Shown here: positions 39,194-50,757 of the stretch, piece after piece
Layout: each line of letters begins with the position of its first letter
Numbering within the stretch: position 1 is the first letter of the stretch
NCBI GenBank assembly: GCA_003254905.1
Contig: QANU01107820.1
Location: 127,420-191,419 of the forward strand
DNA length: 64,000 nt
Direction of reading: 5' to 3'
Source: Nissolia schottii
Taxonomy: Eukaryota; Streptophyta; Magnoliopsida; Fabales; Fabaceae
Made by a program: the position numbers and the translations under genes
The notes under the pieces: model-generated
Seen by the model: only the letters and a program-made list of their open reading frames with translations
The model's database searches: none
Told to the model about the DNA's origin: nothing

Positions 39194-39741
39194 TATATAT
39201 ATAACCAATAAAGTCCAACATAGTTGGTAGATGACTTCTTTAAGCATTTCGTAAATGTTTGATTTTTTGTGGTGTGAATGAAAAAGACATTGTTAAAAAA
39301 GAAAGACATTGTTAAAAAAGGCATACGCACTTAGTGATTTTGAAGTCTCAAAAGAAAATTAATCACTTTAAGTATCAAACAATTCTTGCGGAAAAAAAAT
39401 GTATGTATCTACAAAAATCAAATGTCCACAGTAAAAGTAGTTGGTCATAAGTCATAATAAATAACATATAGGTCACATAATTTTATCTATCATGCTAAAA
39501 TATTTTATTTCTAAATCATTAAAATAAATATATATTATCTATTCTCACTCCAAACTCGAATACATACAATAATCAAAATACTCGAATACATACATACAGG
39601 ATACAGCGTCGGGCACCAAAAGAAAATTAATCAAAGTAAGTATTTTATTTTTTGTCTATATGAAGTTTATTGAATTCTGACGGATCCAATTTAAGCCAGG
39701 TCACTATAATTTAAGGTAAAACTCCTTTAGTATTTTTTTTT
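39194..39741. other. AT-rich intergenic DNA
   Basis: No gene or mobile-element end recognised. It contains a short tandem of ACATTGTTAAAAAAG near 39288-39320. Confidence 0.5.
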
Positions 39742-41587
39742 GAATTAATTATGTTTTTAGTCCATCATTAATTGTGAATTTTGTGTTTTACTCATTATAA
39801 TTTTTTCATTAGAAAATCATCTTTTATAAAGTTTTTTGTTAGGTTTTAGTCCTTACAGTCCATTTGAACCATTAACTGATGACATGACAGTTAACTTAAC
39901 TGCGTGGCAGTCACGTGACACACACATGACATAAGGTTAATTCAGTTTTTAGTCCCTCATAAATCATAAATTTTGCATTTTTACCCCTCATGAATTTTTT
40001 GTTAGGAAATCATCCATTATAAATTTTTTTGTTAGGTTTTAGTCTCTGTCATCCTCTATTTGGCTCGTTAATTACTAATATGATAGTTAATTTGACCATG
40101 TGTCAAACACATGCCATGCACATGACCACTAAACTCAAACCTTAATCTGACCTGCCTAATTAATGCCCAACCCATGATTCATAACCTAAATTAAAAAAAA
40201 TATCAACATCATCATCAACCTCACCCTTTCTCACCTACACCCTCATCCTCGTCACTACTCTCATTCTAATCACTTTCTTCACTCTCACCTACATTGTCTT
40301 TCAACGGTGGGGGTGGGCCATGGTGGACGATGACAAAGTGGTTCTTGGAGGAGGATCATTGTTTAGCTCATGGGGGATGGTGAGGCTGCCTCCATATATC
40401 ATCAACTCTTGCTTTGACTCGCTCCAATTCATCATCTCCCCCAACATCTGTTGGAGGAACGAGCAGTGGCAATAGTTGTGGATGACTTATCTCTCCTTCG
40501 CGACAACAATTGTCGTCACCACGATGACAACAATTTTGCCGCTAGTGAATGGTGGCCAACGTATGGTGCATTTTTTTGTTTGTTCTTCTACATATCTTTC
40601 TAGATTTGTGTGTTGTTGTTGTTGATTTTGGATCTGTGTGTTAGTGGGTAACAGATGGGGAAGGAGGGTTGTTGTTGATGAGGAAAAAAATTATAGATTT
40701 GGAGATTTTGAGATTCTGATGTTTTTGTTGATGATTCTGAGGGTTGTTGTTGTTTGATTATGATGATGATGATGGTTTGAGGTTGGGGTTTGGTTGCTAT
40801 GGTGGGTGGTGGTGGTAAGTTTTGGTTTTTCTTTCTGGTGATGGTTTTGTCGTTGTTGTTGTTGTCATGGTGGTGGTGGTGACGGTGACAGATGGGGGTG
40901 GTTATGGGTCGGTGAGTAGAGTTGTTGTTAATGTTATTGTGATGGTTGTGGTGATAGTGAGTGGCAGTGAGGTGAGAAGGGGAGGGTGGGTCGTGGATGG
41001 CAGTCGATGGTGACAAACACGAAGTTTAACGGCCAGTCGGATGTGGGTGAGGAAAAGTCATAGTGGTGAGGTGGGGGAAAATGGGAGTAGGGATAGAGTA
41101 GGAGAGGACAAGAGAGAGATGTTTTTATTTTATAAAATAATTAATTTAATCAGGGTCATTTTTCGGTGAGTCTATTTGAATAATGGGTTAATTGTGTTTA
41201 GCATGTGACCAAGTTAACTGTCACGTTAATAGTTTATGGCCCAAATAGATGGCAATGACTAAAACCTAACATTTTTTTTTTATAATGGACGATTTGCTAG
41301 CGAGAAAATTCATGAGGAACGATTTTCTAACGAAAAATTTATGAGGGGCAAACAACAAAATTTGCGATTTATGAGGGACTAAAAACTGAACTAACCCTAT
41401 GTCACGTGTGTGACACGTGTCTGCCACGTGGCCAAGTTAACTGTCACGTCAACAGTTAACAACCCAAATAGAAACTAAAAGCTAACAAAAAATTTTATGA
41501 GGGGTGATTTCTTAACGGAAAATTTATGGGGGTAAAAGTAAAACACAAAATTCATGATTTATAAGGGATTGAAAACATAATTAACAA
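39742..41587. mobile_element. Foldback-like MULE-type element with long inverted arms
   Basis: The left end reads GAATTAATTATGTTTTTAG and the right end is its near reverse complement (CATAATTAAC). Each arm is about 400 bases and is itself made of two similar modules carrying TTTTTAGTCC, GGTTTTAGTC and TTAACTGTCACG-like words. The right arm repeats them inverted. T runs of 8-9 bases flank both ends, compatible with a 9-base target duplication but not diagnostic. The core (40200-41140) is rich in GTT/GGT repeats and has no transposase. Confidence 0.7.
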
Positions 41588-41699
41588 TTTTTTTTCATAT
41601 TTGAATTTGAGACGTCACTTAAAAAAAATAAGTGTCAAACCATCATTTAAGGTAAACCATACATCACTAATTAAAATAAGCATGACATCCAATAGCTAT

Positions 41700-42300
41700 T
41701 TCTTTTTTTCTTTTTGGAAAGATGATATTCATTCTATTGATGAAAAATGAATTACATGGAGAGGCATTAGAGTCAAATCATGCATGACAAGGAAACCAAT
41801 AAGGCAAACAAACCAAACTGACAAAATGGGGATCTACCGATGACTAACAAGCCTAATCAAAATTCTTACAAAATTTAAAAACTAAAGAAGAGAAAAATAT
41901 ATTGCCTTGAACCCCTCAAACTACTCTCCAACTTGATGTGCTTAAGTTGTTTGGTGGCATCATCGACATATTGGTACCATTTACTTCATTGTTTGCCTTT
42001 TCATTCGTGCATATCTTCTTCACATCTCCAAGTGTGGTCCTTTGACTATATCCCTAATTCTTTTTTCCACTGTGTTGCCATTGACATCAATGGAGACGAT
42101 GTCATCATCATCCCGCTCTATTAATTGGCTAGGTTGCACAAGAATGCGATCAGATTCTATTGCCATGGCAATCTGGCCATAAGAGTCTTGGGATCTACCT
42201 AATTTCAGAGACATGAACACACCTCCCACTGTAACCATAGATCTACTAAGACTTGCAAACACCCATATATGGGAGTGACAATCGACGAACAATAAATAAG
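41700..42300 (-). mobile_element. Probable LINE 3' end
   Basis: In - strand orientation the sequence ends with ATGTAATTCATTTTTCATC, then AATAGAATGAATATCATC, then an A-rich tail (41700-41720). This is the usual 3' end style of plant LINEs. A 90-codon open frame at 42292-42020 contains LVQPSQLIERDDDDIVSIDV but I do not recognise a domain. It may be 3' LINE sequence or captured DNA. Confidence 0.45.
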
Positions 42301-43142
42301 AAAAGGAATAAGCCCAAAATTAAAACAAAACATTTAACTAAACCAAAAGGAGGGGGTCACCGCCCACCATGGGGGACTAATCCCTGCCTTGGTAACCAAT
42401 ACCCTTTACAGATTGGGAGTGTGGATGTCTGGCGACACAAGTGTGGAGTGACATAGCACAAATCTGGAACCTTCAAAGATAGAATGTGAGATTACATCTA
42501 ATTTTCACATATTCTATAATAGATCCAATAACTCAATTAATAAAAAGAGAAAATAATAATTATATTCATATAATAATTTTAAATTTTTTCTTTCTTTTTT
42601 TGTTGGATTTTTTTTTTGGTTTGCTAGAATTTTGAACTTTACTAGGTGGAAATTAATGCATTGACAAACATAAAAAAAAAAATAAAAAAGGGACGAGTAA
42701 ATTAATGAAAAAATTAACGTGAAGGACGGGTAAGAGAGGTGAATTAGCGAGAAGGACTAATAATATTAAAATTAATGTAAGGGACTTAATGAGTATTTAA
42801 TTAAGGAGAAGGGCAGTGTAAAGTTTACAAAAGACAATGATAACCTCTCACATAAAAATTTTTTTAAAAAAGAGACTAATTGTCCCTTATTTTTATATTT
42901 GATTTTTATCTTTTGTCATTAACCTCAACTTTGATTTATCAGTACCACTGAAATATAATTCTTCTTTCTCATGTCTACAGTGTTATTTTTTTCCACCTTT
43001 TTACATCATTGTGGAAAAAGAGAGAAAATAATATTTGAAAAAATTGAAGGCAAAAAATAGAGAAAAATAAGTGTAAAAGCACACAATAATATGGGAAAGA
43101 AGAATTATATATTTCAGTGTAAAAAATTCATTCATTTTTGGC
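42301..43142. other. AT-rich intergenic DNA
   Basis: No gene recognised. Poly-T and AAAATA-rich stretches only. Confidence 0.5.
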
Positions 43143-43372
43143 TTAATTAAGTTTTTAGTCCCTGTAAAATTTTAAAATTTGTTTTTAGTCTCTGTGTAAA
43201 ATTTTTAGTCCCTGTCAAATTTCAAAGTTTGTTTTTAGTCCTTGTGTCCGGCTAAGGTTAACGGCGCTAACGTGGTCATGCCACGTGGCATGCCACATCA
43301 GCACTGTTAACCCCAACCAGACACGGAGACTAAAAACAAACTTTAAAATTTTACAGGGACTAAAAACTAAAT
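43143..43372. mobile_element. Small MULE-type MITE
   Basis: The left arm contains AAGTTTTTAGTCCCTGTAAA and the right arm contains TTTACAGGGACTAAAAACT, an inverted pair. About 230 bases with a GC-richer centre holding CCACGTGGCATGCCAC. The sequence style matches the elements at 39742 and 56380. No clear target duplication. Confidence 0.7.
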
Positions 43373-45174
43373 TTTATTTAAATAATTTTTTTGTGCCTAT
43401 GAAAGGATAAAACCAACATCAAACAATTTTTTTATTTTATATTTATTTTAAATAATTTTAATCACATATTTAATATTTTAAATAATTTTGACATTTTTTT
43501 ATTAATATGAACATGATTTAGTAGTTTAAATTATTTTAGAGCTCATTTTAAATATTTACAAGCAAGGTCTTCTACTATATGTTTTTACAAATTAGACCCG
43601 CTCACCTTTTTTTCCATGGCATGTTCCCCTTCTCTCTCCCCCCTCCTGAGAAGTTTCACACCCAAAACCTATGGAACAACATATGCAATGATTAGATCCT
43701 ACGTGAATGGCAGCTCGTGAGGCTTGATCTTGCTGATGTGACTGCAAGGTAGAGCTTTACTGGCGCCATGGATGTCGTGCTTCACGTCGATGGGATGATT
43801 CATGAGGGGTGTTTCTACACGACAGCGGTGCACGTGACCAGGGAGCAGAGGACCTCCTGCTTCTGCGACTAGCCACCTTCAAACCCTTAAACATTTCAGA
43901 TCTTAGTTTCATCCTTTAGAACCCAAGACCTAAACGGCTAGATCTCTCAATCAAAATGACCACATCCTCTAAAGTTTGCAACACTGAAACTTGCCCCCTC
44001 AAACCCTCAAAACATTTTTTCGACAAGAATCGTTGAAGGTTGAGTAGGTGGGATTGAGAGTTTGGATCTATAGGAGAATTGTGAGATAGGAGCACACGAC
44101 GACATTAAGTGAATGAATGTAGACTGTAGGATTTTATGAAAATTAGAGGTAAGGATTGGGTGTAAGTCTTTAGACTTACACTAGGTGTAAATGGATCCCC
44201 ACTCTAAAAATAATCCTCTTGTTTTTTTATTTTTTATTTTTTTTTATCTTACATGTGATTCTCGTTGCCAGAGTATATAACTAGTTGTACAGGTTGGGTG
44301 GGTGGTAACTGGTAATCGATGGGGTCAATATCGATGGATTGTTATTATGATGTAGTTGTGAAGATGTTTTGAATAGAAAGGTTGGTTGAATTCAAGTGAA
44401 TCATACGATAAATGTTATCAAATAGATATTACAATGATCACTTATTTTGATAAGAATAAAAGGAAGATAAGCTTAAACCTATAAAAAAGATAAAATAAAC
44501 AAATTTAAATTCAAACAAACTAATTTAAATCCTAACAAATCCTAATTGTTATCATTTTACTTTGTCACCCCTTCAAACTGGATGTTGTCTTACTCATGAC
44601 AGCAACAAAAATGAATGATGAACCCAGATAACAGTGGTGAAAGAGATGATGACCTTGACCGAAAGAAATCTTGTCAATAAGACCATGAGATATGATCTTG
44701 AAACATCGGATATGACACTAAAAAACAATATGGAGTAACATCCAAACCTTATTGTAAATTTGCATGTTGATGGTCAGGCGAATGAGGGTTTTTGAAAAGA
44801 CGACTTGTGAGCCATGCTCAAACAAGGAAAGCAGATATGCGCCATGGGAAAAAGCCACGAATGAGATGATTAAAACTCTTGCAAGGAACATGCACATCCA
44901 AGGGGAGGGACCACTGGGAAAAGCACTGGAGTTTCTCCAATAAAGCCACCAAGGCTGAGGGGCATTGGAGTTTCTCCATTTGATAAAACACCAAGTATTC
45001 CAGTGTTAAGTTTGGTGTTAGCCATAAAAAAACTTTGTACCATGAAGACGCTTTGAATAGAAAGACTGGTTGAACACAAGTGTGAGTCATACCAGAAATG
45101 TTATTTATTGAGTGGCTCACGAGATCGCAATTCGATCTATTTTATTTATTTCTTCCTCTCTCTAATTATGTCTC
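43373..45174. other. Intergenic region with a possible gene-fragment island
   Basis: A GC-richer island at about 43700-43870 reads, in one + strand frame broken by a stop, LVRLDLADVTAR, then SFTGAMDVVLHVDGMIHE. This faintly resembles a dehydrogenase/reductase but is too short to name. From 44360 to 45080 a phrase near 44366 (TTTGAATAGAAAGGTTGGTT) recurs diverged near 45053, suggesting repeat DNA. Confidence 0.3.
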
Positions 45175-45562
45175 TAAGGTTGCGTTTAGTTGTTGAGACA
45201 AGACCAAAATACAGAGATATGGGGACAGAGAGACATATAAGTCAGTCTTGTATTCTATTGGGTGACAATGTAAAAGATACACTTCTTCGTATCTATAGCT
45301 TGTTTGGTTCAATAGAGATAAGATAGAAAATACACTCTAAATGACTTAAAATACTCTTATTGCATTAATTTAATAGGAAAAAAATTAAAAAAAAAACACA
45401 TTATCCTACTCTGAAAGGTTGTGTCCCTATGTCCCAGCAAAATAGAGGTACAAAAAATACACAAATTTTTTGTCTTGAGACACAAATTTTCGTGTATGTC
45501 TCAGTAAACAAATAAGATTTTTGTCCATGTGTCTCTTGTCTCAGTAAACAAAAGCTGCCTAA
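45175..45562. mobile_element. Tourist-like MITE with TAA target duplication
   Basis: The element at 45178-45559 (382 bp) begins GGTTGCGTTTAGTTGTTGAG and ends with its imperfect inverse, CTCAGTAAACAAAAGCTGCC. TAA flanks both sides (45175-45177 and 45560-45562), the 3-base duplication expected of PIF/Harbinger-class elements. No transposase. Confidence 0.7.
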
Positions 45563-45760
45563 AAGATATATCTATATATATACATATATAATATTTTACT
45601 CTATAAAGAGTATATTTTGAATGCACCCTTTGCACTTTTATCCAATCAATTCCTTTTATTTATTGATATGTCAATATATAATTGTATGATTGTGTAATTA
45701 TCATTTATATTATCAATGCATTTAAATTAAATTGCTCTAAAATTAGTTTCACAACAATAG
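45560..45760. repeat. Dispersed repeat, copy A
   Basis: About 200 bases starting TAAAAGATATAT and ending TTAGTTTCACAAC. Nearly the same sequence occurs at 52616-52798, upstream of the second UGT. It may be a relic of the duplication that made the UGT pair, or a repeat family. Confidence 0.75.
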
Positions 45761-46324
45761 GGACGACAACATGAACCCTACCCGCAGGGCACCCGCCCTA
45801 CCCAACCCGGGATGGGTTTAAAACCCACCCCGGACTGGGGCGGGTTTTGTCTGTGGGGCGGTGCAAGGTAAGGTATAGGGTGAACCCGCCCCACACCATA
45901 TATATTATAAAAATATATTAATATTAATATATAAATATATATAATAAAAAAATTATATAAAAATTATCTAATCCTAATTATTAAAAACTCAATAGTTGCT
46001 AAGAGCAAACCTAATTCCTAATCACAAATCCATCTCTCTCTCTACGCCTCTTTCTCTCGTGTAGTGTCGTGCCACTAACCACCTAAGGGATGGGCTCCTC
46101 TCATCTACCTCCTCTTTTTCTCGTCTCTCTCTCTCTGGTGGCACTTCCATCAGCTACCGACGGAGATAGTAAAGAATGATAGTTTCAAGAATCGGGAAGT
46201 TGCACAAGAGACAATAAGTGACTTGATTGCTACTTGAAACTTATATGTACCTTAGATATTTCTTTGTGACTTATTGGAAACTTGATTGTTATTTGCTTGT
46301 TATTTTATTGCTATTAGATCTTTC
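45761..46324. other. Intergenic DNA with a C/G-rich repeat end
   Basis: 45768-45895 is a GC-rich block (CCCTACCCGCAGGGCACCCG, then GGGGCGGGTTTTG) of the kind found at one end of plant DNA elements. The matching other end is not visible. The rest is CT-rich without a gene. Confidence 0.4.
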
Positions 46325-47400
46325 TGTTAATTCAATTTGGAAAATAATTATGATGACAAACATTGTGTGAGCGTTTTAATGTGTGTATCAAGTGTTTCAG
46401 TTAAGGTAGCAAAGGAACAAGCATGGATACACAAGCAATAGTCAAAATTGTACATAGCCCATGTAGCCCAGCCCAAAAGGAAATCAAAAGGTGCAAAGAG
46501 TTCAACCAACAAAGTAAGCACTAAGTCTAGAATTAATGAAGCCCAAGAGTGTATGGCCCAAAAATTTGAATATGCAAGCAAGAAAGAAATTAAGCATACA
46601 TTCAAAGCCCAAATTGTGCTATGTGATGCAACGCCCAAGGAAGAAAGAAAAGAAGAAAAGGACGTTGTACATCTCACATGAAAGGACAACTTTTGCACAA
46701 AGAAAGGAAGATAGTACAAAGGACAAAACATGAACAAATGTGAGTGTGACAACTTAGTAAAACCTGCAACGAATAGATCCTTGCATATTGACAACGGTCT
46801 GAAAATTCAGAAATTAAAAGCAAGATGAGGTGACCATTTAAGGCAGAAAAAGAGAGCAAAAACTTACACACGAAAAGCAAGCTACCTATCATTCTATTCC
46901 TCTTTTTCTCCTCTCAATTCCAAGAACTGATCTGATCTGATTTCATTTTCTGCATATATAGTTGTGTTTTGCATTTTGTATTGTGAGAAATTTTTTTATT
47001 TTGTTCTTTGAGAGTTTGAGAGATAAAAGGCTACAGTGAAGAGTGTTTCTTTGAGAAAAACCATATTCATTTTTCTTTTTTGTTGTTTAAGTGTTTCCTT
47101 TTATTTAGCAAATTTTGGTTCGGATCATTTGAGAGGGTTCTTAAGCTTGTATTGGTGTTTGTATTTGACAAATTAGTGAAAGAAGACTTTGAGGTGATTG
47201 AAGAATTGGAAGTAATTCCTAACATTTGAGAATCGAACCAATATAAAACCTGTGTGTTAAATCTTTTTCTTCCCTTTCACTTATTATTATTTCTGAACCT
47301 TAGAAGGAAATTTTGTTTTGTCAGAAAATGTTATTTTGTATTTCGTATTTCTATAATGCTCCAATTGTATACAGTCAGGATCCTCGGACCAGTCGCGTAT
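46325..47400 (+). mobile_element. Copia LTR copy (long-LTR family)
   Basis: Begins TGTTAATTCAATTTGG, then ATGATGACAAACAT, closely like the LTR starts read on the - strand from about 62622 and 63237. Near 47228-47250 it has AACCAATATAAAACCTGTGTG, matching the promoter-like part of the LTR at 61034-62622. No coding region is seen, so this is a solo or partial LTR fossil. The right edge is approximate. Confidence 0.55.
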
Positions 47401-48185
47401 TTTATCATGTATATTTGTGTTTTATATAAAAGAGTTCAAGTTTATTCAGAAAAAAGAAAGTTTTATTTGTTTTAATTAAAATTAAAGTGCATGTTTTTAC
47501 AAAAAGCGTTACAGAGGCTTCCGTAAAGGAACTAGTCCTTTGCGTGCCGGTCACTATCCTAAGTTAGGGTGTGACATCAACTCATTGAATGGATACTATG
47601 ACACCACTCACATAACATATATTGAACATAATAAGCATTCATATAATTAACTGAAAATAAATGAATTACTAAATAATCAACAAGCAATTGAACATTGTTG
47701 TACCGAGCAATATTTATATTTGAGTTACACTGAATGATACTGAATTATATTGAGGAGAGCAACTAAGTAAACCTGTCCACCTCCAACTGAGGGGTCGAGG
47801 AGAGACGAGTCTCAACCTTTGTCAAGGAGAGTAATTCCAACCTTGCTTCATCAGGATAATTACTTGCGGTACTAGAGGAAGGACACACTAAACTCGTAGG
47901 TATACTGTAAGTCTATCGGTACGCTAAACCTGTATCTGAGACTCACCGAGTATGCTAAACTCGTCCCAATAAACAAGAATCACAATAAGCAAGTATACTG
48001 AAATCATAAGTCGGTTATCCTAGGGTTCACATGAAATACCGATTATGATATTAATTGTTGTTGGTGATCTAACTACGGCTTAGTATTATTTACTAATTAT
48101 TATTTTTAACATATCCTAAGTTACTACTAATTATAAAAATTATAGGATAATCTTAACATATCATACTTACGCATAGGGGTGGGAA
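47401..48185. other. Repetitive intergenic DNA, unassigned
   Basis: Holds non-coding sequence with repeated CTAAACTCGT/CTAAACCTGT phrases near 47880-47970, likely untranslated or LTR sequence of another retroelement. No gene or element ends recognised. Confidence 0.35.
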
Positions 48186-49160
48186 TAAGCTCACAAATGT
48201 TCAGTTGTGTTTACTAAAAAATAAACTTATTGAGCAATGCCTTATCCACTAAACTAACATAACTTTTTGCAATATTTTATGCAATCATATTTATTAATAT
48301 AATTTTATTATTATTTTTTTTTAAAAGAAACCACAATCTAAAGAGTCCCTAGGACTCTCCCACACTCACACTCTCATTTCATCTGAATAATGTGAAAGAG
48401 TTTTGCTGGCATTTTCCTTTTTGTTTTTTTGTTGGTCGAATGTTATATATTCTGTTTATGATCTTACTATTACATACTAAGCAAGAGAATTGGTGATATA
48501 CATAACAAAGTTGAGCAAACTTTTTTGGGACATGGACTTTGGTTTCTTAATGATAAAATCAATGGATGAAAATTTGATTTTCTTCTCACATAAAGGATAT
48601 TCACGTTGCTCAGTTTCAATTCTTTATTGAAAATGTCTTTTTGATTCACATTGAATATATACACTCTTGCTTGTTATATAGTAAATGCTATATATTCAGT
48701 TAAACTCTTTCCCTTCTTTCAAGAAATACCTTTATATATATAAATTTTTTACTTTGGAATATTATTATATTAAGAAATTAAGTTATTAACAAAAATAATA
48801 CTTTGTTATGATTATTTTGAAAAATTAAAAATTGCATATTTTATTTTATTTTAATATTTTTTTATTTTTTATAATAAAAAAATACACAGGCAGATCTATT
48901 ACTGATATATGACATTTTACCAACAAAAAACAAAAAGGAAAATGTCAGCAAATCTCTCTCACATTATTCAGATGAGATAAGAGTGTGAGTGTGGGAGAGT
49001 CCTACGAACTCTTTAGATTAGAATATCTTTAAAAAGAAAATTAAATAATAAAATTATATTAATAAATATGATTGCATAAAATGTTGCAGAAAGTAATGCT
49101 AGTCTAGTGGATAATTTATTTTTTAGTAAGTCTCTATCTAGACCTGAGCATATAAATAAA
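48186..49160. mobile_element. Large inverted repeat (foldback/MITE-like) upstream of UGT1
   Basis: The left arm (about 48186-48450) and right arm (about 48903-49160) are inverted copies of one another over about 260 bases with modest divergence. Shared blocks include ACTCTCCCACACTCACACTC, CATCTGAATAATGTGA and ATTTTCCTTTTTGTTTTTTG. The 450-base centre is AT-rich with no transposase. Its right edge is about 180 bases from the UGT1 TATA box. Confidence 0.8.
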
Positions 49161-49339
49161 TATATAACTAAATAAATAATTGAAACAATTGAAATTAGGA
49201 GGAATGTTTTGAAAGATTTGGAACAGATTGCAACTTTGTTACAATGTCAGAACTTTAGAATAAAAAAACCAATTATAGGTGCTATTTTAGACTATTACTC
49301 AGGTATGTGCAGCCAGCTATTCCCCTATAGCTTGCCTTT

Positions 49340-49346
49340 TATATAC
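49340..49346 (+). promoter_or_regulatory. TATA box of UGT1
   Basis: TATATAC lies 56 bases upstream of the start codon in the phrase CCTTTTATATACACTGCA. UGT2 has a closely similar phrase at the same distance, so this is probably an inherited core promoter with a very short leader. Confidence 0.65.
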
Positions 49347-49395
49347 ACTGCACACAAATAAAACAGGGGCACTGCAAAAGAGTCCCCTGGCAGCG

Positions 49396-50757
49396 ATGCA
49401 CATAGCAATGTTTCCATGGTTTGCGATGGGGCACCTGACCCCATATCTCCACCTCTCCAACAAGCTAGCAAACAGAGGCCACAGAATCTCCTTCTTCGTC
49501 CCCAGAAAAACACAGTCCAAGCTGCAACAATTCAACCTCTACCCAAACCTCATCACCTTCATCCCCATCGCCGTCCCCAACGTCGAAGGCCTTCCCCATG
49601 GCGCAGAAACTACCTCGGACGTCTCCTTCTCCCTGGGCCCACTCATCATGACGGCCATGGACCTCACCCACGACGATATTGAGCGCCTCCTCGCCGATCT
49701 AAAGCCGCAGATCGTCTTCTTCGATTTCGCTTACTGGATCCCAAACTTGGCTCGCCGCTTGGGAATCAAGTCTTTCCAGTACTTCATCGTGGGTGCGGCA
49801 ACAATAGCTTACACCACATCACCGCCGAGGATGGGGCAAGAAGGTAAATTAACCGAATCCGATCTCATTCAACCCCCGAGCGGTTACCCTGTTTCCTCCA
49901 TCAAGCTTCGTTCCCACGAGGCCAAGTTCTTAGCTTGGAAGCGGAGCTGGGAGTTTGGCAGCGGCGTTCTCTTCTACGACCGAATTTACAAGGGCTTAAC
50001 CCTCTCCGATGCAATTGGATTCAAGGGTTGCAGAGAGATCGAGGGGCCTTACGTTGATTACCTTCAAGATCAGTTCGGGAAGCCAGTTTTGCTCTCTGGC
50101 CCCGTCATCCCCGAGCCGCCAAACACTGCCTTAGATGAGAATTGGGCTTCCTGGCTCGCACGGTTCAAGGGTAGGTCGGTAATTTACTGCGCGCTCGGGA
50201 GTGAATGGGTGTTACCGATAGATCAGTTTCAGGAACTGTTGTTGGGGCTTGAGCTAACGGGGCTTCCGTTTCTGGCGGTTCTTAAACCGCCGATCGGGTT
50301 CGAGAAAATCGAAGATGCTCTCCCCGAAGGGTTCAAAGAGAGAGTTCAAGGAAGGGGAATTGCCCACAGCGGGTGGATTCAGCAGCAGTTGATTCTGGAA
50401 AACCCAAATGTGGGTTGCTTCTTGACGCATTGTGGGGCCGGTTCGCTGACAGAGGCGCTGATGAACGAGTGCCAGATAGTGCTGCTGCCGCATCTGGATG
50501 CCGATCACATCATCAATGCGAGGATGATGGGTGGGAACTTGAAGGTTGGGGTTGAGGTGGAGAAGGGTGAAGAAGATGGGCTGTTCACGAAGGAGAGAGT
50601 GTTCAATGATGTGAAGATGGTGATGGATGAAGAGAGTGAAATTGGAAGAGAAGTCAGAGCAAATCATGCCCAAGTGAGGGACCTCTTGCTCAGCGAAAAC
50701 TTTGAGTCGGTTTGTGTTGATGGTTTCTGTCAGAAGCTTCGCGAGTTACTCGGTTGA
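49396..50757 (+). CDS. UGT79B: UGT79-family UDP-glycosyltransferase (UGT1 of the cluster)
   Basis: A single-exon gene of 453 residues, the normal size for the family. UGT79 enzymes transfer a sugar from a UDP-sugar to the sugar of a flavonoid or anthocyanin glycoside in the cytosol. The start MHIAMFPWFAMGHLTPYLHL holds the catalytic histidine H13. The plant PSPG box begins at W327 (GWIQQQLILENPNVGC) and contains FLTHCGAGSLTEAL. The box ends in LDADH where many glucosyltransferases have DQ, so the donor sugar cannot be read off safely. It is more GC-rich than UGT2 (about 80% codon-level resemblance by eye). The exact acceptor is unknown; in soybean this family includes flavonol 3-O-glycoside glycosyltransferases. 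Confidence 0.93.
   Translation: MHIAMFPWFAMGHLTPYLHLSNKLANRGHRISFFVPRKTQSKLQQFNLYPNLITFIPIAVPNVEGLPHGAETTSDVSFSLGPLIMTAMDLTHDDIERLLADLKPQIVFFDFAYWIPNLARRLGIKSFQYFIVGAATIAYTTSPPRMGQEGKLTESDLIQPPSGYPVSSIKLRSHEAKFLAWKRSWEFGSGVLFYDRIYKGLTLSDAIGFKGCREIEGPYVDYLQDQFGKPVLLSGPVIPEPPNTALDENWASWLARFKGRSVIYCALGSEWVLPIDQFQELLLGLELTGLPFLAVLKPPIGFEKIEDALPEGFKERVQGRGIAHSGWIQQQLILENPNVGCFLTHCGAGSLTEALMNECQIVLLPHLDADHIINARMMGGNLKVGVEVEKGEEDGLFTKERVFNDVKMVMDEESEIGREVRANHAQVRDLLLSENFESVCVDGFCQKLRELLG

Noticed and set aside
40600-41016. Histidine/asparagine-rich 138-codon frame and its valine-rich opposite
   Set aside because: Both are by-products of GTT/GGT simple repeats in the core of an inverted-repeat element.
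46348-46794. 148-codon leftward frame
   Set aside because: Lies antisense in a Copia LTR copy, with no recognisable protein similarity.
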